Counted from the stretch's first letter, positions 1 to 10,500 are shown. The stretch: 49,821 nucleotides of DNA from Nemertoderma westbladi (GCA_032718475.1 JAUCBJ010000158.1:1-49821); one strand, 5' to 3'. Made by a program: numbers and translations. Notes: generated by a model not told the origin, from the letters alone.

Positions 1-607
1 CAACTCATTAATGGCGCCCATATGCTAAGGCTTCACTCGCTTCATGGCTCGCCCCATTTTTTCAATGTTGGAAAGGAATGAAGGGGACGTCGGGTGATGG
101 TGGTAGTGGTAATGATGTTGTGGGTGAGGAAGAACTCACTTCACGGCTCGCCCCCATAAGTCTGTGTTTATTTACCTTTTTTAGTTGTTGCGTCATAACC
201 TTACTTCGGCGCTATCACTCACACTTCGACGCTATCACTCACTTCATGGCTCGCCCCATAGGTAGAATAATCAAATCATGTTAAAGACTTTTATAATAAC
301 AAACGTCTGCAACCCACTTACTATATTGGGTTTTACCTATTGCGGTTCAAGGTCAAACGCCGACCGGTAGACACGAATTAATTAAATTACTTCCGCCTGC
401 AAACCGGTCTTATACCGCGTATGTCACATATATACACAGCGGTGACATATGTTACATATGCACAATGGTAACCATGGTAACCATAGTAAGTGGGTGGGGC
501 AACAATAGTAATCATAGTAAGTAGGCGGGGCAAGAGCCGTTCGGCAAATTCTTTAACATGGTAGACTATGGCAGACGCTGTCTCAAACACGTTGTTTAGC
601 CTACTAC
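1..607. other. No gene seen; left edge beside BEL relic
   Basis: No credible coding sequence was found. A short phrase ending in GGCTCGCCCC recurs near 44, 140 and 246, and a TAGTAAGT-G-GGGG phrase is repeated near 485 and 520. Homology to the zinc-knuckle part of the second BEL copy stops close to 608, so this stretch is either unrelated sequence or a diverged 3' part of copy 1. Confidence 0.5.
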
Positions 608-1854
608 TTATATCGCACTTACGTTTGTACCAAAGTCCCTACTATTCTTATTGCTTGGGTTTGGCCTACTGGGCGTATTGGGGTTATGTTTATTTGTGTT
701 GTTATTTTTCCCCTGTCCGCTCCATGATGTGGTCTTACCCCCGGCTACTTGTGGACTAGCAGTCCCCTGCGTCGCTGCGTACGGCAGTGATTGTCTGAGC
801 TTTGGCAATGCATTCGACACGTTGTGTTCTGGTTTCGGCCTGTGGTAATCGGTCTTTGGTCCCTTTCCCAGGCTATCCTTGCTATAGACTGGGTCTGTTA
901 TTAATTCGGCTTCATAGTTCAAGAAGCTCGACATCTCTTCTAAACCCGGTTCCGCTCCCTTCATGTCTCGAGTGGAGAAGGCGATCTTCCTCCACTTGTT
1001 GCGCAACCACATCGGCAGTGCCTGCGCTATTGTGGTGATGTTATTGGATGCGTTAAGTTCGTATGGCGCGTCCAGCATCTTTAGCACGATTAGCGCTTTC
1101 TCGACTTTGTTAGCGAATGTCTTTATGCTAACGGGGTTATCCTGTAGGCCACCCAATGTTATACCTCTTAGGGTTTGCCGGATGATCTTGGCCGGGTGCC
1201 CATACTCCCTGTCTAGTGCCCGCCATGCTGTCGTGAAGCCACCCTCGATGCCCTGGTATTGCCTCACGATGTCGTATGCTGGGCCTCCTGTATACACTTG
1301 CAGATACTTTAGGCACTCCGCTTGTGTCAAATTCTTCGTTAGTATCTCATTTCTATACATTCGCCGAAACTGCAGGTATTCTTCCGGCCTACTTCCATCG
1401 AATTTGAACGGTTCCACGGGTGGTAACTCGATCCTAGTTTTTAATGCATCGATTAATGTGGCCATTCCCATCGCTTGTGCTTCCAATGGGTTCGATGGAT
1501 AGGCTGTATAGATTCTCCTGTCGGGTGCGGTCCGTTCGTCCTGTCTGCCGCTTTCCTTTGACTCGGATATATCATTGGGGGTAGCGGCCCCCTCCATATT
1601 TCGGTGTCGCACGATCTATTCTCGTCCAAGGGGTTCGATGATCTCATTCCTACTGGGGTATATTGTTGATATTGTGATGGGGGAATGTCACCCTGCCCCC
1701 CCCCCCCCACCGGTATGTTTGGTACTGGGGTTGATGTTAATATATTTGGGCCCATGCACCTATCTGCAATAACTCTCCCCTCCCCTGGATATATGTTATG
1801 TCCTTGCATGCTGTAGTCATACTGCTGTGCTGGTACCGGTATTGGCCTATCCAC
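608..1854 (-). pseudogene. BEL/Pao-like gag capsid region, copy 1
   Basis: The 334-codon frame 608-1612 contains a capsid-type domain like the DUF1759 gag domain of BEL/Pao elements. Roughly residues 55-200 include PPVEPFKFDG, EEYLQFRRMYRNEI, a -LKYLQVYTGGPAYDIV- segment and the -AWRALDREYGHP- motif. A preceding overlapping frame (1453-1854) encodes the Pro/Gln-rich stretch that in copy 2 precedes the zinc knuckle. A C-run at 1696-1709 lies within the preceding frame. After the capsid the sequence matches copy 2 again (SLP-AA-QGTASPQ) and then stops matching at about 608, before the CCHC knuckle. As a gag this copy is broken and incomplete. Confidence 0.8.
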
Positions 1855-1998
1855 TTCTGGCCTACCTGCCGGTATGTACTCCGCGACTTCCGGGTTTAAT
1901 CCCGTCTTCCGCGCTATCCTATCGCCTACATTATCTCTCCCAGCATGGCCTATGGTATGTGCAGTAAGGCCTACAGTATGTCCTGCAGTCTGTATGTG

Positions 1999-3010
1999 TC
2001 ACTCGGGATCAAAGTTTAACCTTCTCGAATAATCCTCCCCGCAGCTACCGTATTCTTGATCGGTAGGTATATCCTGTTGGGAAGTTTCTCTTCGATCCCC
2101 TCTACTGCTCTCGTCCTCGTGCCGGTACATCCTGTACTCCTCTCTCTGCGCGTAATACGCCTCATCAGGTCGCGTCTCCCCGGGACGACGGCAATCTCCC
2201 GGAGCTCGACCCCACTGACTCTCCGTCTCCATCTCTATCACCGACGGCTCGCTATCCGTCCTCGCTCTTCTGTCGTTCACGACGACACTTCTTCTATTCT
2301 CTTCCCTTCTTCTCTCTGTAGTGCAGTATCCCCGGTCATGAGATCTCTCGTCGACCTCCCGGTTAAACTCCACTGTTCTTCTTCCCTCTTCTGATCGGGC
2401 TCGACGCTTCGTCGCTCGCCCTCTCGCGACGTCAACCTGTCTCTCTCTGCTCGATCGCACGCCGCTGGGGATACTCGCAATCCCCCTACTATTCTCCATC
2501 GTCGGGTGCTGCGGTTCACCTAACTCGCCCCGCGCATCATCCACCGACGCTTGTGGGACACTCTTTGCCCCCCCCCCCCTCGCCACTAATCTCTCGTTGT
2601 GGGGCTCCTGTAGCCCCCCCCCTCCACTCGCCACTTACTACATCACCATCTCTCACTTCGCTTCTACATCCCTCTCTAGTCGACACACTAACCCTACTGC
2701 GGCTGGGTCTATTCACCCCCGCCTCTCCCTCTGCTACTGTGTGGCCTACCATGCCCTCCACTTCCTGCCTACTAACTATGTGGCCTACCAGGCCCTCATT
2801 GGGTTGACTCAACCCCGCCACTTCCTGCCTACTAACTACGTGGCCTACCAGGCCCTCATTGGATTGACTCAACCCCGCCACTCCCTGCCTACTAACTACG
2901 TGGCCTACCAGGCCCTCATTGGGTTGACTCAACCCCGCCACTTCCTGCCTACTAACTACGTGGCCTACCAGGCCCTCATTTGCCGGGCTATGTACGTCCG
3001 CTACGTTCAT
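1999..3010 (-). pseudogene. BEL-like linker region in two frames, copy 1
   Basis: Two overlapping minus-strand frames (2537-3010 and 1999-2634) together match one continuous stretch of the copy 2 protein. The first carries four tandem 20-residue units of the type EGLVGHVVSRQEVAGLSQ, then NRPSRSR. The second carries the Arg/Glu-rich segment with SSRERQVDVARG and RRTVEFNREVDERSH. Copy 2 is open across the same region, so at least one frameshift separates the two pieces. A C-run at 2572-2580 lies in the overlap and is the likely site. No known domain is recognised. Confidence 0.65.
2735..2980 (-). repeat. 60-bp in-frame tandem repeat
   Basis: Four nearly identical 60-bp units start at 2761, 2821, 2881 and 2941, preceded by a partial unit. 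Each encodes 20 residues on the minus strand. Copy 2 has two or three diverged units at the equivalent site (about 40720-40860), so unit number varies within the family. Confidence 0.9.
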
Positions 3011-3054
3011 ATTAATAGCACCATTACCAGTAATATCCAGATTTCAGATAATAT

Positions 3055-4587
3055 TCATATAATAAGTAAATTCAGATTTAGATTATTTGAATTACTTCCT
3101 ACGTTTATATTAGAATGGCTCGGATTTAAATTACTACCATCAGACAAAATGTTATTTCCTGCAACAAAGGTTTGATTAGGGTTATCCACTACGGTAATAT
3201 TAATATTAACGTCCTCTACTGTATTATTATTATTACTCCCCCTGCCCGCACGGTCACACCAGTCCTGGGTCTGTCGTGCGGTCCCTGTAAGTGGGGCATT
3301 AATAAACGTTTCCCTAACTCCCGGCTCCTCGTAAATACTCGAGCCAGCCTCGCTCTCTGACAGCCCCATCTGCGCCAGTTCCAGTCTGCGCCTCTGTTTG
3401 GCTTGATATTGCATAAGCCCCCTCAACCGGGCGTGCATATTATCTCCCACACGCTTCCCCGTTGCCTCTCTCTCCCAGTCCTCCCGCATACTCTGCTCGG
3501 CCAATTCCGCCTCTCTCGCAACTCTCTCCAGTCGTCTCGCCTCGCGCTCTTTTCGCTCACTCTGTTCTCTTGCCTCACGCTCTTCACGTCTATTCTGCTC
3601 TCTCGCCTCACTTGCCGCCTCGCGCTCTTCTTGCTCCTTCCTTTCTATCCTCCCTATTTCCTCACACTCCTTAAAACTTCTCGCGACCTTTTCGGCTCTC
3701 TCTCTGTTCTCTCTAGCCAGTTCTTTCTCCTTCTCTATTAATGCACTCTCTTCCTCTAACTGTCTCTCTAATTCTCTCTGGTCTAGCGCCGCCAGATCGA
3801 GCTGGCACGCCAGATCTATTTCCATCACCCGTCTTACTTTCGCGGAGGATGTAGCAGACTCCCGTCGCCTTCCCGTCCTACTAACTTTCCCCCGCTTCCT
3901 GGAGCTTCCGCCAACTGACGAGACCGAATCCTCGGGGTTAACCTCGGATTCGCCCTCCTGCGGGCCTCTCCAACCCACCAACTTAATTCCCCGGGCATCG
4001 ACTAAGTATGGCCCTACGTACACTACGCTAGGTTCCATGCCCCTACATTCCCACAGTTCAAACAGTTCGGTGGCAACCCCTCTCGCTCTCTCATCGGCTA
4101 GTTCTCCCTGCCCAAAGCGCACTAAGTAATCAAAATGTTTGTTCGACTCACCTAGCCGCTTCTCTAGCTTCACCTGGTCTATCTTGGCCCCTCCTTTGGC
4201 TTCTCTTAGCTGCTTCCGGGTCGCGGCGTAGGCTCGTCGGAGCCGGTCGCTGACCCCGACGTCCTCGTCGCCGACGTCTCCTCTATCCCTCCGTGTCCGG
4301 CGTCGTACCGGCGGCCCCACCATCGCCGTTCCGGTGGGCCGTCCGTCTCCCTCGGCCTGTGGCTGGCCGGCGACATCGGCACGTCGACCGCCGCTGTGTG
4401 TCGACTCGTCTCTCTCCCCCCTCGACTCGTCCTCTCGTTGTAGACGGCCCCCCTCCGTTTGGATTGCCGGATCGCCTATGGTCGACGAATCCGGCGTCGT
4501 GGGTCAGTACCGTCGCGTCGCGGCCTCGCGGATCATTAGGTCGCCGTCCGGGGTCCGCGGCGGTGTCGTCTCTCCTTCTCGACTCAT
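3055..4587 (-). pseudogene. BEL-like N-terminal extension ORF, copy 1
   Basis: An ATG at 4587 opens a frame resembling the start of copy 2 (MSR..., then PPRTPD). It is broken by TGA at 4504-4506 where copy 2 has CAA, then continues in the same frame for about 420 codons down to 3055. A conserved block (GESN-HFDYL-RFGQ, then VYVGPYLVDA) lies about 60-110 residues into the open part. A Glu/Arg-rich segment of roughly 130 residues follows and is predicted to be coiled coil by composition. The end is Asn/Ser-rich and leaves the frame used in copy 2. I recognise no enzymatic domain; a role in particle assembly or nucleic-acid binding would be a guess. Confidence 0.7.
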
Positions 4588-4633
4588 CTTTTGGCTGACT
4601 GTCAGTTAATAATTCTTTTTAAAAGAACAAATA

Positions 4634-4893
4634 TTCTAGAATATTTTTTTTCTCGAAAATAATAAAAACGATCTGGAACATTTGGTACATGTTCTAGAAC
4701 ATTTAATAAATAGTCTAGATCTCTTGTCAATAGAAAAAAAGCAGGCCAAATAGCATAAACAATTTTAAAATTGAACAATTTTTTTAATAATTTTCTTTTT
4801 AAGAATAAGTAATTTATTTTCTCGAAAATTAATAATTAAAATGTTCTAGAACATTTTTTTAAAGTTCTAGAACACTCAATATACGTTCTAGAA
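4634..4893. promoter_or_regulatory. Cluster of five TTCTAGAA palindromes
   Basis: Exact TTCTAGAA occurs at 4634, 4692, 4844, 4865 and 4886, four of them in the longer context GTTCTAGAAC. The octamer satisfies the TTCnnGAA core of a heat-shock element. TGTTCT/AGAACA half-sites resemble steroid-receptor sites, but without the usual spacer. The cluster lies about 50-300 bp upstream of the minus-strand BEL-like ORF. Two TTTTCTCGAAAAT phrases suggest that part of it arose by duplication. Regulatory activity is inferred only. The stretch 4900-5150 shows nothing else. Confidence 0.4.
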
Positions 4894-5182
4894 CAAAAAA
4901 GCATGAAAATTTGTTGAAAAAGAACAATGCAAATGTTGGCACATACGGAACTGTTCCCCGTAAATATTTTCGATAACGAACAGTACAGTATATATCACTA
5001 GGTAGTAATAGCTACTCAATAGATTCTTGAAATATTACGACTAGTGCCTTGAGTATGCCAAATTTTGGGCAAACATTAAAATTTAAACATTTAAGAGTAA
5101 AATCAACTATAGCCTACAAGGTGTTCACCATACAGTAGAGGCATCCATTAGAGTTCGTATTGATTCTCCTGGTTGTACCGTA

Positions 5183-5696
5183 ATGGCTCTTAGGATGATG
5201 CGTCGGATTGAGTCAGTAAGGAGACTTGGAAGGAGAGCGCGCGTTTTTCGGAATAGAATCAATCCATTAGAGATATATATAACGACGACGATATGTACCA
5301 GAGGTTTCGATTTAACCGTGAAGCCATTTTGTTATCAGTGCAGTGCTAGAGAGCGATCTGGACCCCCGACCAAACGAAGTTGTGCTCTATATATATCTCT
5401 TACTACAAGTCCTCACTGCACTACATTTCTATGCTACGAGGTCATTTCAGTTAGTCATGTTAGTTCATGTTAGCAAGGCGACAGTGTGTCGAATTGTTAG
5501 AAAGGTATCAGTTGCACTAGCCAATATAATGGACAAATACATACGTTTTCCTACCACTCAGAATGAATTATTGAAAGTTAAGTCTGATTTTTATGTCTAT
5601 GGTAAATTGCCAGGCGTGCGCCCACATTCGATTAGACTGCACCCACATTCGGATTATGTCAAAATGACTATGAAAACATGTATGGAAACAAAATGA
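5183..5696 (+). pseudogene. PIF/Harbinger transposase fragment (HARBI1-like)
   Basis: Two overlapping frames resemble the N-terminal third of HARBI1-type DDE transposases. The recognisable phrases are LLQVLTALHFYA, VSKATVCRIVRKVS, and the -YIRFPTT-, -DFY- and -G-PGV- sequence that in intact enzymes leads into the first catalytic Asp. Here the match breaks off at GKLPGV and the DDE core is absent. The segment before VSKATV is shortened, and the reading frame changes near 5343. No activity is expected. The Myb/SANT-like ORF at 7080-7418 on the opposite strand is the usual partner gene of Harbinger elements, so both probably derive from one element. Confidence 0.75.
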
Positions 5697-5965
5697 GTAT
5701 GATGAGTATAATTACTGTATTCTTGGCATCCTGCAGACTACATATTTTTCCTATCGTTCGATGCCGATCAACTATTTCCTTTATGGCCGCTGTATCACAG
5801 GCCCCAGTTTTCTGACATGATCCACCCATCTGAGTAAAAATTTCAATGTCACTTATCTGGGGGGGGGGGGGGGGGGGATAAACGACAAGCATGATTACCG
5901 GTATACACACATAATTACGATTATCCCAATTATCATCTTTATAATATTATATATTATATCTTATA

Positions 5966-6862
5966 ATATACATCATAACCCTTAATACAACAACCATTTT
6001 TAGGGGGGTCGGAGCCCCCCCCCCCCTAATTTTTTCAAATTTCCATCATATGCTACGAAATTTGGTATGGTGATAGTTCGAAAATTTTTCTTACTGCTGG
6101 CCTGGCCAGATTTTTCGATTTATGAGCTATTTCGATACAACAAGCCGTTAAAATTCGTCTATTTCGCAATATTTAGCCACCTCCACAGGCTTTATTTTTC
6201 GTCTTTGACATGTAATCTAGATATCATTAGAACCGGCTTCAGATTCAGAATCAGAAAACCGTTTTATATTTCACCAATAACTTCCGGAGATATTATCAAA
6301 ATTCAAAGGTATACATTTTGACAAGTAAATTGATATTTTTCTATCAATTATATATATATATTTTGGAATATAATTACGCATAATGAAGAAACAATTATGT
6401 AGAGTTTTAAACGCTCAGCTAAATAATAATTAATATTCTAGAATAAAGACAACAAAACATCAGAATTATAGCGATTTATGTCTCAAAATTTGCACATTAG
6501 TATTTTGATAATATCTTTACCAATTTTTGGTTAAATTTAAAACGGTTTTCAGATTCGGAATCTACAGACGAAGGCGGTTCTAAATTGGATATCTAGATTA
6601 CATTTCAAAGACGTTAAATAAAGTCTACGGAGGTGGTTAAACATTGCTAAATAGACATTTTTTAAGGGATAGTTGTATGGAAATAACTGAGAAATTGAAA
6701 AATCCGGCCAGGGCAGCAGTAAGAAAAGGTGTCGATCTATCATCATACCAAACAAATTTCGTAGCATTTTATTGAAATTTGAAAATAATTAGGGGGGGGG
6801 GGGGGGGGGGGGTCTCCGACCCCCTAAAAGTGGTTGTTGTATTAAGGGTTGTGGTGTATTAT
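5966..6862. repeat. Imperfect foldback repeat, arms about 360 bp
   Basis: The left arm (about 5966-6323) is repeated in inverted orientation at about 6480-6862. Matching landmarks include the CCCTTAATACAACAACCA phrase at the outer ends, a GGGGTCGGAG/CCCC run, TGCTACGAAATTTG, and the inner GATATTATCAAAA. Arms are clearly diverged and the spacer is about 155 bp. The outer parts carry G or C runs (6014-6026, and 6792-6812). It lies between the two Harbinger-derived ORFs. Confidence 0.8.
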
Positions 6863-7079
6863 ATAATCATAGTTATCTTACGGGTTGGATTATAATTTAT
6901 AACTAACATATTGTAAAATATTTTTAAATAGTCGTAAAATACCAGCTAGCAGTAAAAAACTTTATTACTGCTGTTAATTTACTTACATCTGAAACAAGTG
7001 ACGTGTCGATTAGAACGTGATCAGTTTCGCTATTCTCCTGTGTTTGATGGTTTTCAGACGAGGCTTTCGTAAGAAGTTT

Positions 7080-7418
7080 TCAGACGAGGCTTTCGTAAGA
7101 ACTAGGAATACCAATGGCTATCACCGAGGGTAAAATCTCTTCTATTATAAATTTGGCCCACGCGGGGATGGGATTCGGTGGTCCACCTCCCCCAGTGACT
7201 CTACACTCCTTATAAAACGCAGCCTTCCGTTTTTTGGGTAAGCAGCACATATCGTTAAAAGATTTTCGGACATAACTCCATGATCTGTCAAGAGAGTCCG
7301 ATTGGCAGTTCAGCCATAGAGCTATCTCATGCCATTTGGCCTTCTTTTTAGCATTTAAGCAGATTCCCCACTGCGTTTGTTTCAGAGTTATAACAATAAA
7401 ACCAGTGGGGAGAGTCAT
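7080..7418 (-). CDS. Myb/SANT-like Harbinger accessory protein, partial
   Basis: The 112-codon ORF shows the pattern of Myb/SANT-like DNA-binding proteins encoded by PIF/Harbinger elements: NAKKKAKWHEIA about residue 25, then a Trp helix (-RSWSYVRKSFNDM-), a Lys-rich stretch and the typical -TGGGGPP- turn. Such partners help the transposase reach DNA and the nucleus. A 26-bp tandem duplication (7050-7075 and 7076-7101) overlaps its C-terminus and introduces the stop. Beyond it the sequence still reads -TKASSENHQTQE- up to a GTAAGT donor-like site near 6990. It is probably a decayed gene rather than an expressed one. Confidence 0.6.
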   Translation of the reverse strand: MTLPTGFIVITLKQTQWGICLNAKKKAKWHEIALWLNCQSDSLDRSWSYVRKSFNDMCCLPKKRKAAFYKECRVTGGGGPPNPIPAWAKFIIEEILPSVIAIGIPSSYESLV

Positions 7419-7536
7419 ATTGACTCCCCCCCGGGTTTAGGTTAAGGTTCAATTATTTATGGCAGTAGTAGTACCAGTACTTTTATATGGGAGTCCATGC
7501 TGGACTCTAACTGCTGATGAAATCAAATCTCTGGAT

Positions 7537-7738
7537 AGTTTATTATTGGTGTTATGGGTGAATGAGTGGATTTATATTAATATAACTTTTATAGATAGTA
7601 TTTCCAGGTCTATCTTTTACCTGAGCCGCTAGCTGAATGGTTAGAGCGTCAGACTTCCAACCCGGAGGTCACCCGTTCGATCCCACCAGGACGTCATTGC
7701 CGACTTTGCAAAAGCTGTGCCCAACAAAAAGTTATAAT
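7537..7738 (+). mobile_element. tRNA-derived SINE with 12-bp target duplication
   Basis: The insertion is flanked by AAATCTCTGGAT at 7525-7536 and 7739-7750. The uninterrupted LINE at 29466 has this sequence once. Inside lies a tRNA-like segment (about 7622-7690) with an A-box-like TAGCTGAATGGTTAGAG and a B-box-like GTTCGATCC. No acceptor stem closes, so it is not a tRNA gene. Unusually, the tRNA-like part lies in the second half of the insertion, which may be two fused units. Confidence 0.75.
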
Positions 7739-7839
7739 AAATCTCTGGATGGCACTTTCACAAGAATGCTGCGCCGTGTTCATTGTGTCAAGTACAATGA
7801 ACACATCCCCAATCAGATATTGGAGGTGTTCCATTTGTC

Positions 7840-9484
7840 CAGGGCAGGATTAAGCCATATTGGGGCCCGGGACTGAGATAAATTCAGTTTTTAAGATATT
7901 AAATAATATTTTACTTTATAAAATAATATACAGTATAGACTAATAACAAAATATTGTTTTATTTAAAAAAAGTTTCATATAAACATTACTGAACTACCTC
8001 TCCGAAGAGCCTAAATTTGCTTCATGATTTCGGCACGTTTGAAACACTTCTTTAATCTATTGCCCAATAGTTACCAACGTTATCATTTTAAGTAGCCTAT
8101 TTAGTATGCTTCTACTATAATCACATAAAAAGGTGTTAATTAATATTCTCGAGGGCATAGGTCTGGTCACACAACGATATTGTTAAATCTATAGCAACAC
8201 CCCCACCCTCGTCCCCTATATCTATGTACATAGTCAGAATCTCTGGTCGTGGTTGTGGGAAAGCCATAAATTAAATTTTGTATTTTTTCAGATGAGGGGG
8301 GGGGGGGGGGGGGGGCTTTCTACGCAATCAAAATCCATCCCTCCCAGGGGGAAAATCGATGTAAGTAACAGCTGATTACCAATAATAAATAGATACATAT
8401 AATATACATATAATAAATATGTAACCTATTCTATTGACATTAGTTTATTTATTGTATTGGTTAGAATAATGTGCCACTGTAACCTGCCCCTTTTCTTTGG
8501 TTGATATTTTAACATTAAGGCGAGATATTGATTCGCAGAGATGGGATTTAACATTAATAATTTTTACGGCCAGCGTTAGGATCACCTGCCATTGCTAATT
8601 TTTAGGTATTTTATGGTAGCGTAGTCTTTCATAAATAATTGTTTTTTTTTATTTTTACTACTGTACTATAGTATGCAAGTTTATTAACAATTTAACATAG
8701 ATAGAGAGAAACCCGTCACGTGACAATTACAGTTGAAATATACAAAGTGATACAAATATTGGAGGGAAATTCAAAACGTATTTACATGTATTAATTAATA
8801 ATTGTTATGGCCTAGACTAACTGACCTACCTACTTGCTACTACTGTTCTGAAACGCCATGGAGGGGAGACCAGCGCCTTCCTCTAGCCCCAGGCCACTGC
8901 GCCACCGCGTGCGGGATCCACGCACACAGTGGGATGTGCCACGGACGATGGCGAATAAATAATTAATTGATAATAAATAATTGTTCATTTCTGCTATATA
9001 GTATTAGACATCATTCACTATTTCCTATATAATTGAACTTATTAATGGACTTCAGGCGTTATCCGCAGGACGGTACTGACAGTATAGATCAGCATAAAAC
9101 AAATAATATTATATAATAATGTAAGTATAGTAAACTAAACGAGAGCGAAGCGAGTATAAATTTTTGTAATGTTTTTTCAATATCGCAAATTAGGAATGGC
9201 ATTGCTTTCCTCTGTTATATGGGAATGATTTGGTTCTCTTCCGGCTCAAATGCTGGCCTAGTAAATTATATTTCCCAAGGAATTGATGAGATGTTTCAGG
9301 AAAATTTTATATAACAATGTTTCTTATTAATATAATAATTAAAATATTAAATTACAATTACAAAATTTAAATAATGATATAAAATAATATTATTTGTGAA
9401 GAAGTTTTGGGGGTCCCAAACCTACTTTTGGGACTGCAGTCCCAAAATTACCGCCGTTAATACGGTCACATTAATACGCTCGCA
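7840..9484. mobile_element. Unclassified 1.6-kb insert within LINE fragment
   Basis: It splits two adjacent parts of the LINE, so it is a later insertion or a composite of several. Its left end, CAGGGCAGGATTAAGCC followed by GGGGCCCGGG, resembles hAT transposon termini, but no inverted partner or 8-bp duplication is seen at the right end. The interior is AT-rich with a G-run at about 8297-8314 and a perfect 22-bp palindrome at 9426-9447. No ORF of note was found. Confidence 0.5.
8862..8935 (-). repeat. Possible tRNA-derived SINE remnant
   Basis: On the minus strand the phrase GGTGGCGCAGTGGCCTGG resembles a tRNA A box and the surrounding 75 bases are GC-rich in an AT-rich setting. No convincing B box or cloverleaf was found, so this is weakly supported. 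Confidence 0.25.
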
Positions 9485-9849
9485 TTAGCTTGACACTTGA
9501 ACTGAACCGCCTCCACTTTGCAGGACATTGCTTTCGCCGTGAGAACCAGCCAGTGCATAATCTTGTGATTTGGCGGACTCATGGAGTGAATAAACATGGT
9601 GTACATCCCATGACTTTCTTGAGACGCATCTTAAAGGACACTGGCCTTGAAGATGCGGATGATCTAGCAAATGCCATGGGTGATAGGGAGTTGTGGCGCT
9701 GCAATTTTGTCGACAAGCCGGCACAGCATTCTTAATTTATATGCAATATATATATATAATGCAGCTACAATGCAGCATGCCGATCGTAATAGTACAGTAG
9801 TAGTAGCCATTTTATTTATTCCATGGGATCAGTACCCTCATAAACCCGA

Positions 9850-10500
9850 ATAAAGCAATAAACAAGATGATGATTTGGTGCTGGCACAAAAATTTAACCC
9901 ACTGCCGAAAAATACAAGTTTAGGAACTCTTATGCAATTTTTACTTTTTACATTGAATTCAGAACCCTCACAAACCCGTATAACGCCAGTAACAAGGTGA
10001 CACAATCAAGTGATTTATTTGATGGTTTTCAAAATTTGGTTATAACACCAAATTTTGCAACCACTTCCGAAAAATACAAGTTTGAGATGTCTCGTTAGAT
10101 AATTATTTATTCCATTGAATTCAGAAGCCCCGTAAACCACTAAAATGCGAGAAATAAGTTGTCACAATAAATTGGACTAATGAATGGATTTGAACGAACA
10201 ATAAATTGAACTATTCAATGAAACAAGTTGGATATGTCTGGTGCAACTCGTATATACTCCATCAAAATCAGGACCCCAAAAAACACCTATTACACAATAA
10301 ACAGGTTCAAACAATCAATTTAGAATATTGACATATATTCAAATTTTTGTGCGAGCGCCAAAATTTACCACCCACCGAAAAATTTTTTTTTGAAATTTCT
10401 AGCACATTTGATATGCATTCTGTCGAATTGCGAACACCAAAAAACCCATCATGTAATAGTTTTTCGTTATTAAGTAATTTTCAAAAAACGTCTCAAACAT
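9850..10500 (+). repeat. Degenerate tandem repeat, satellite-like family
   Basis: Roughly 150-bp units repeat the order: GGT(A/G)CTGGCACAAAAATTT, CCCACTGCCGAAAAATACAAGTTT, GAATTCAGAACCCC and ACACAATAA. Phrases such as ACTGCCGAAAAATACAAGTTT and GAATTCAGAA recur with drift. The inverse complement of the same phrases appears at 43390-43760. Confidence 0.7.

Larger units (their letters stand above)
608..4590 (-). mobile_element. BEL/Pao-like gag region, degenerate copy 1
   Basis: On the minus strand this region encodes, in broken frames, a long charged N-terminal extension, a repeat-rich linker and a retrotransposon capsid domain. It is collinear with the second copy at 38713-42394 and shares many phrases with it, such as SSRERQVDVARG and YVGPYLVDA. 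It is more GC-rich than its AT-rich surroundings. No LTR matching the 525-bp LTRs of copy 2 is visible beside it, and no protease, reverse transcriptase or integrase was found. It keeps the capsid that copy 2 lacks but loses homology at the point where copy 2 continues into the zinc knuckle. Assignment to BEL/Pao rests on the capsid type and on the LTR and target duplication of copy 2. Confidence 0.8.
7437..9850 (+). pseudogene. LINE 3' fragment in three pieces
   Basis: Pieces at about 7437-7536, 7751-7839 and 9485-9850 are collinear with the 3' end of the LINE at 26-30 kb. Shared phrases include GTACTATTATATGGGAGTCCATGC-like DNA, the protein stretch TFTRMLRRVHCVKYN, NRLHFAGHCFRRE and the shared C-terminal NFVDKPAQHS. 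The last piece ends with the same stop and the same GCAGCATGCCGATC 3'-UTR phrase. The gaps are a 202-bp SINE-like insertion with a 12-bp target duplication and a 1.6-kb insert. The fragment holds only the post-RT domain and is not functional. Confidence 0.85.

Noticed and set aside
963-1502. 179-codon plus frame
   Set aside because: Antisense shadow of the BEL capsid ORF.
2761-2980. CRISPR-like array
   Set aside because: The 60-bp units are contiguous without unique spacers and lie in a retroelement ORF.
5668-5910. 80-codon minus frame as a second exon of the Myb-like gene
   Set aside because: Only the splice-like sites support it; its sequence shows no known accessory-protein motif and the Pro run is a C-tract.
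7622-7690. Possible tRNA gene
   Set aside because: A and B boxes are present, but the acceptor and anticodon stems do not pair and it lies within a target-duplicated insert, so it is SINE-derived.
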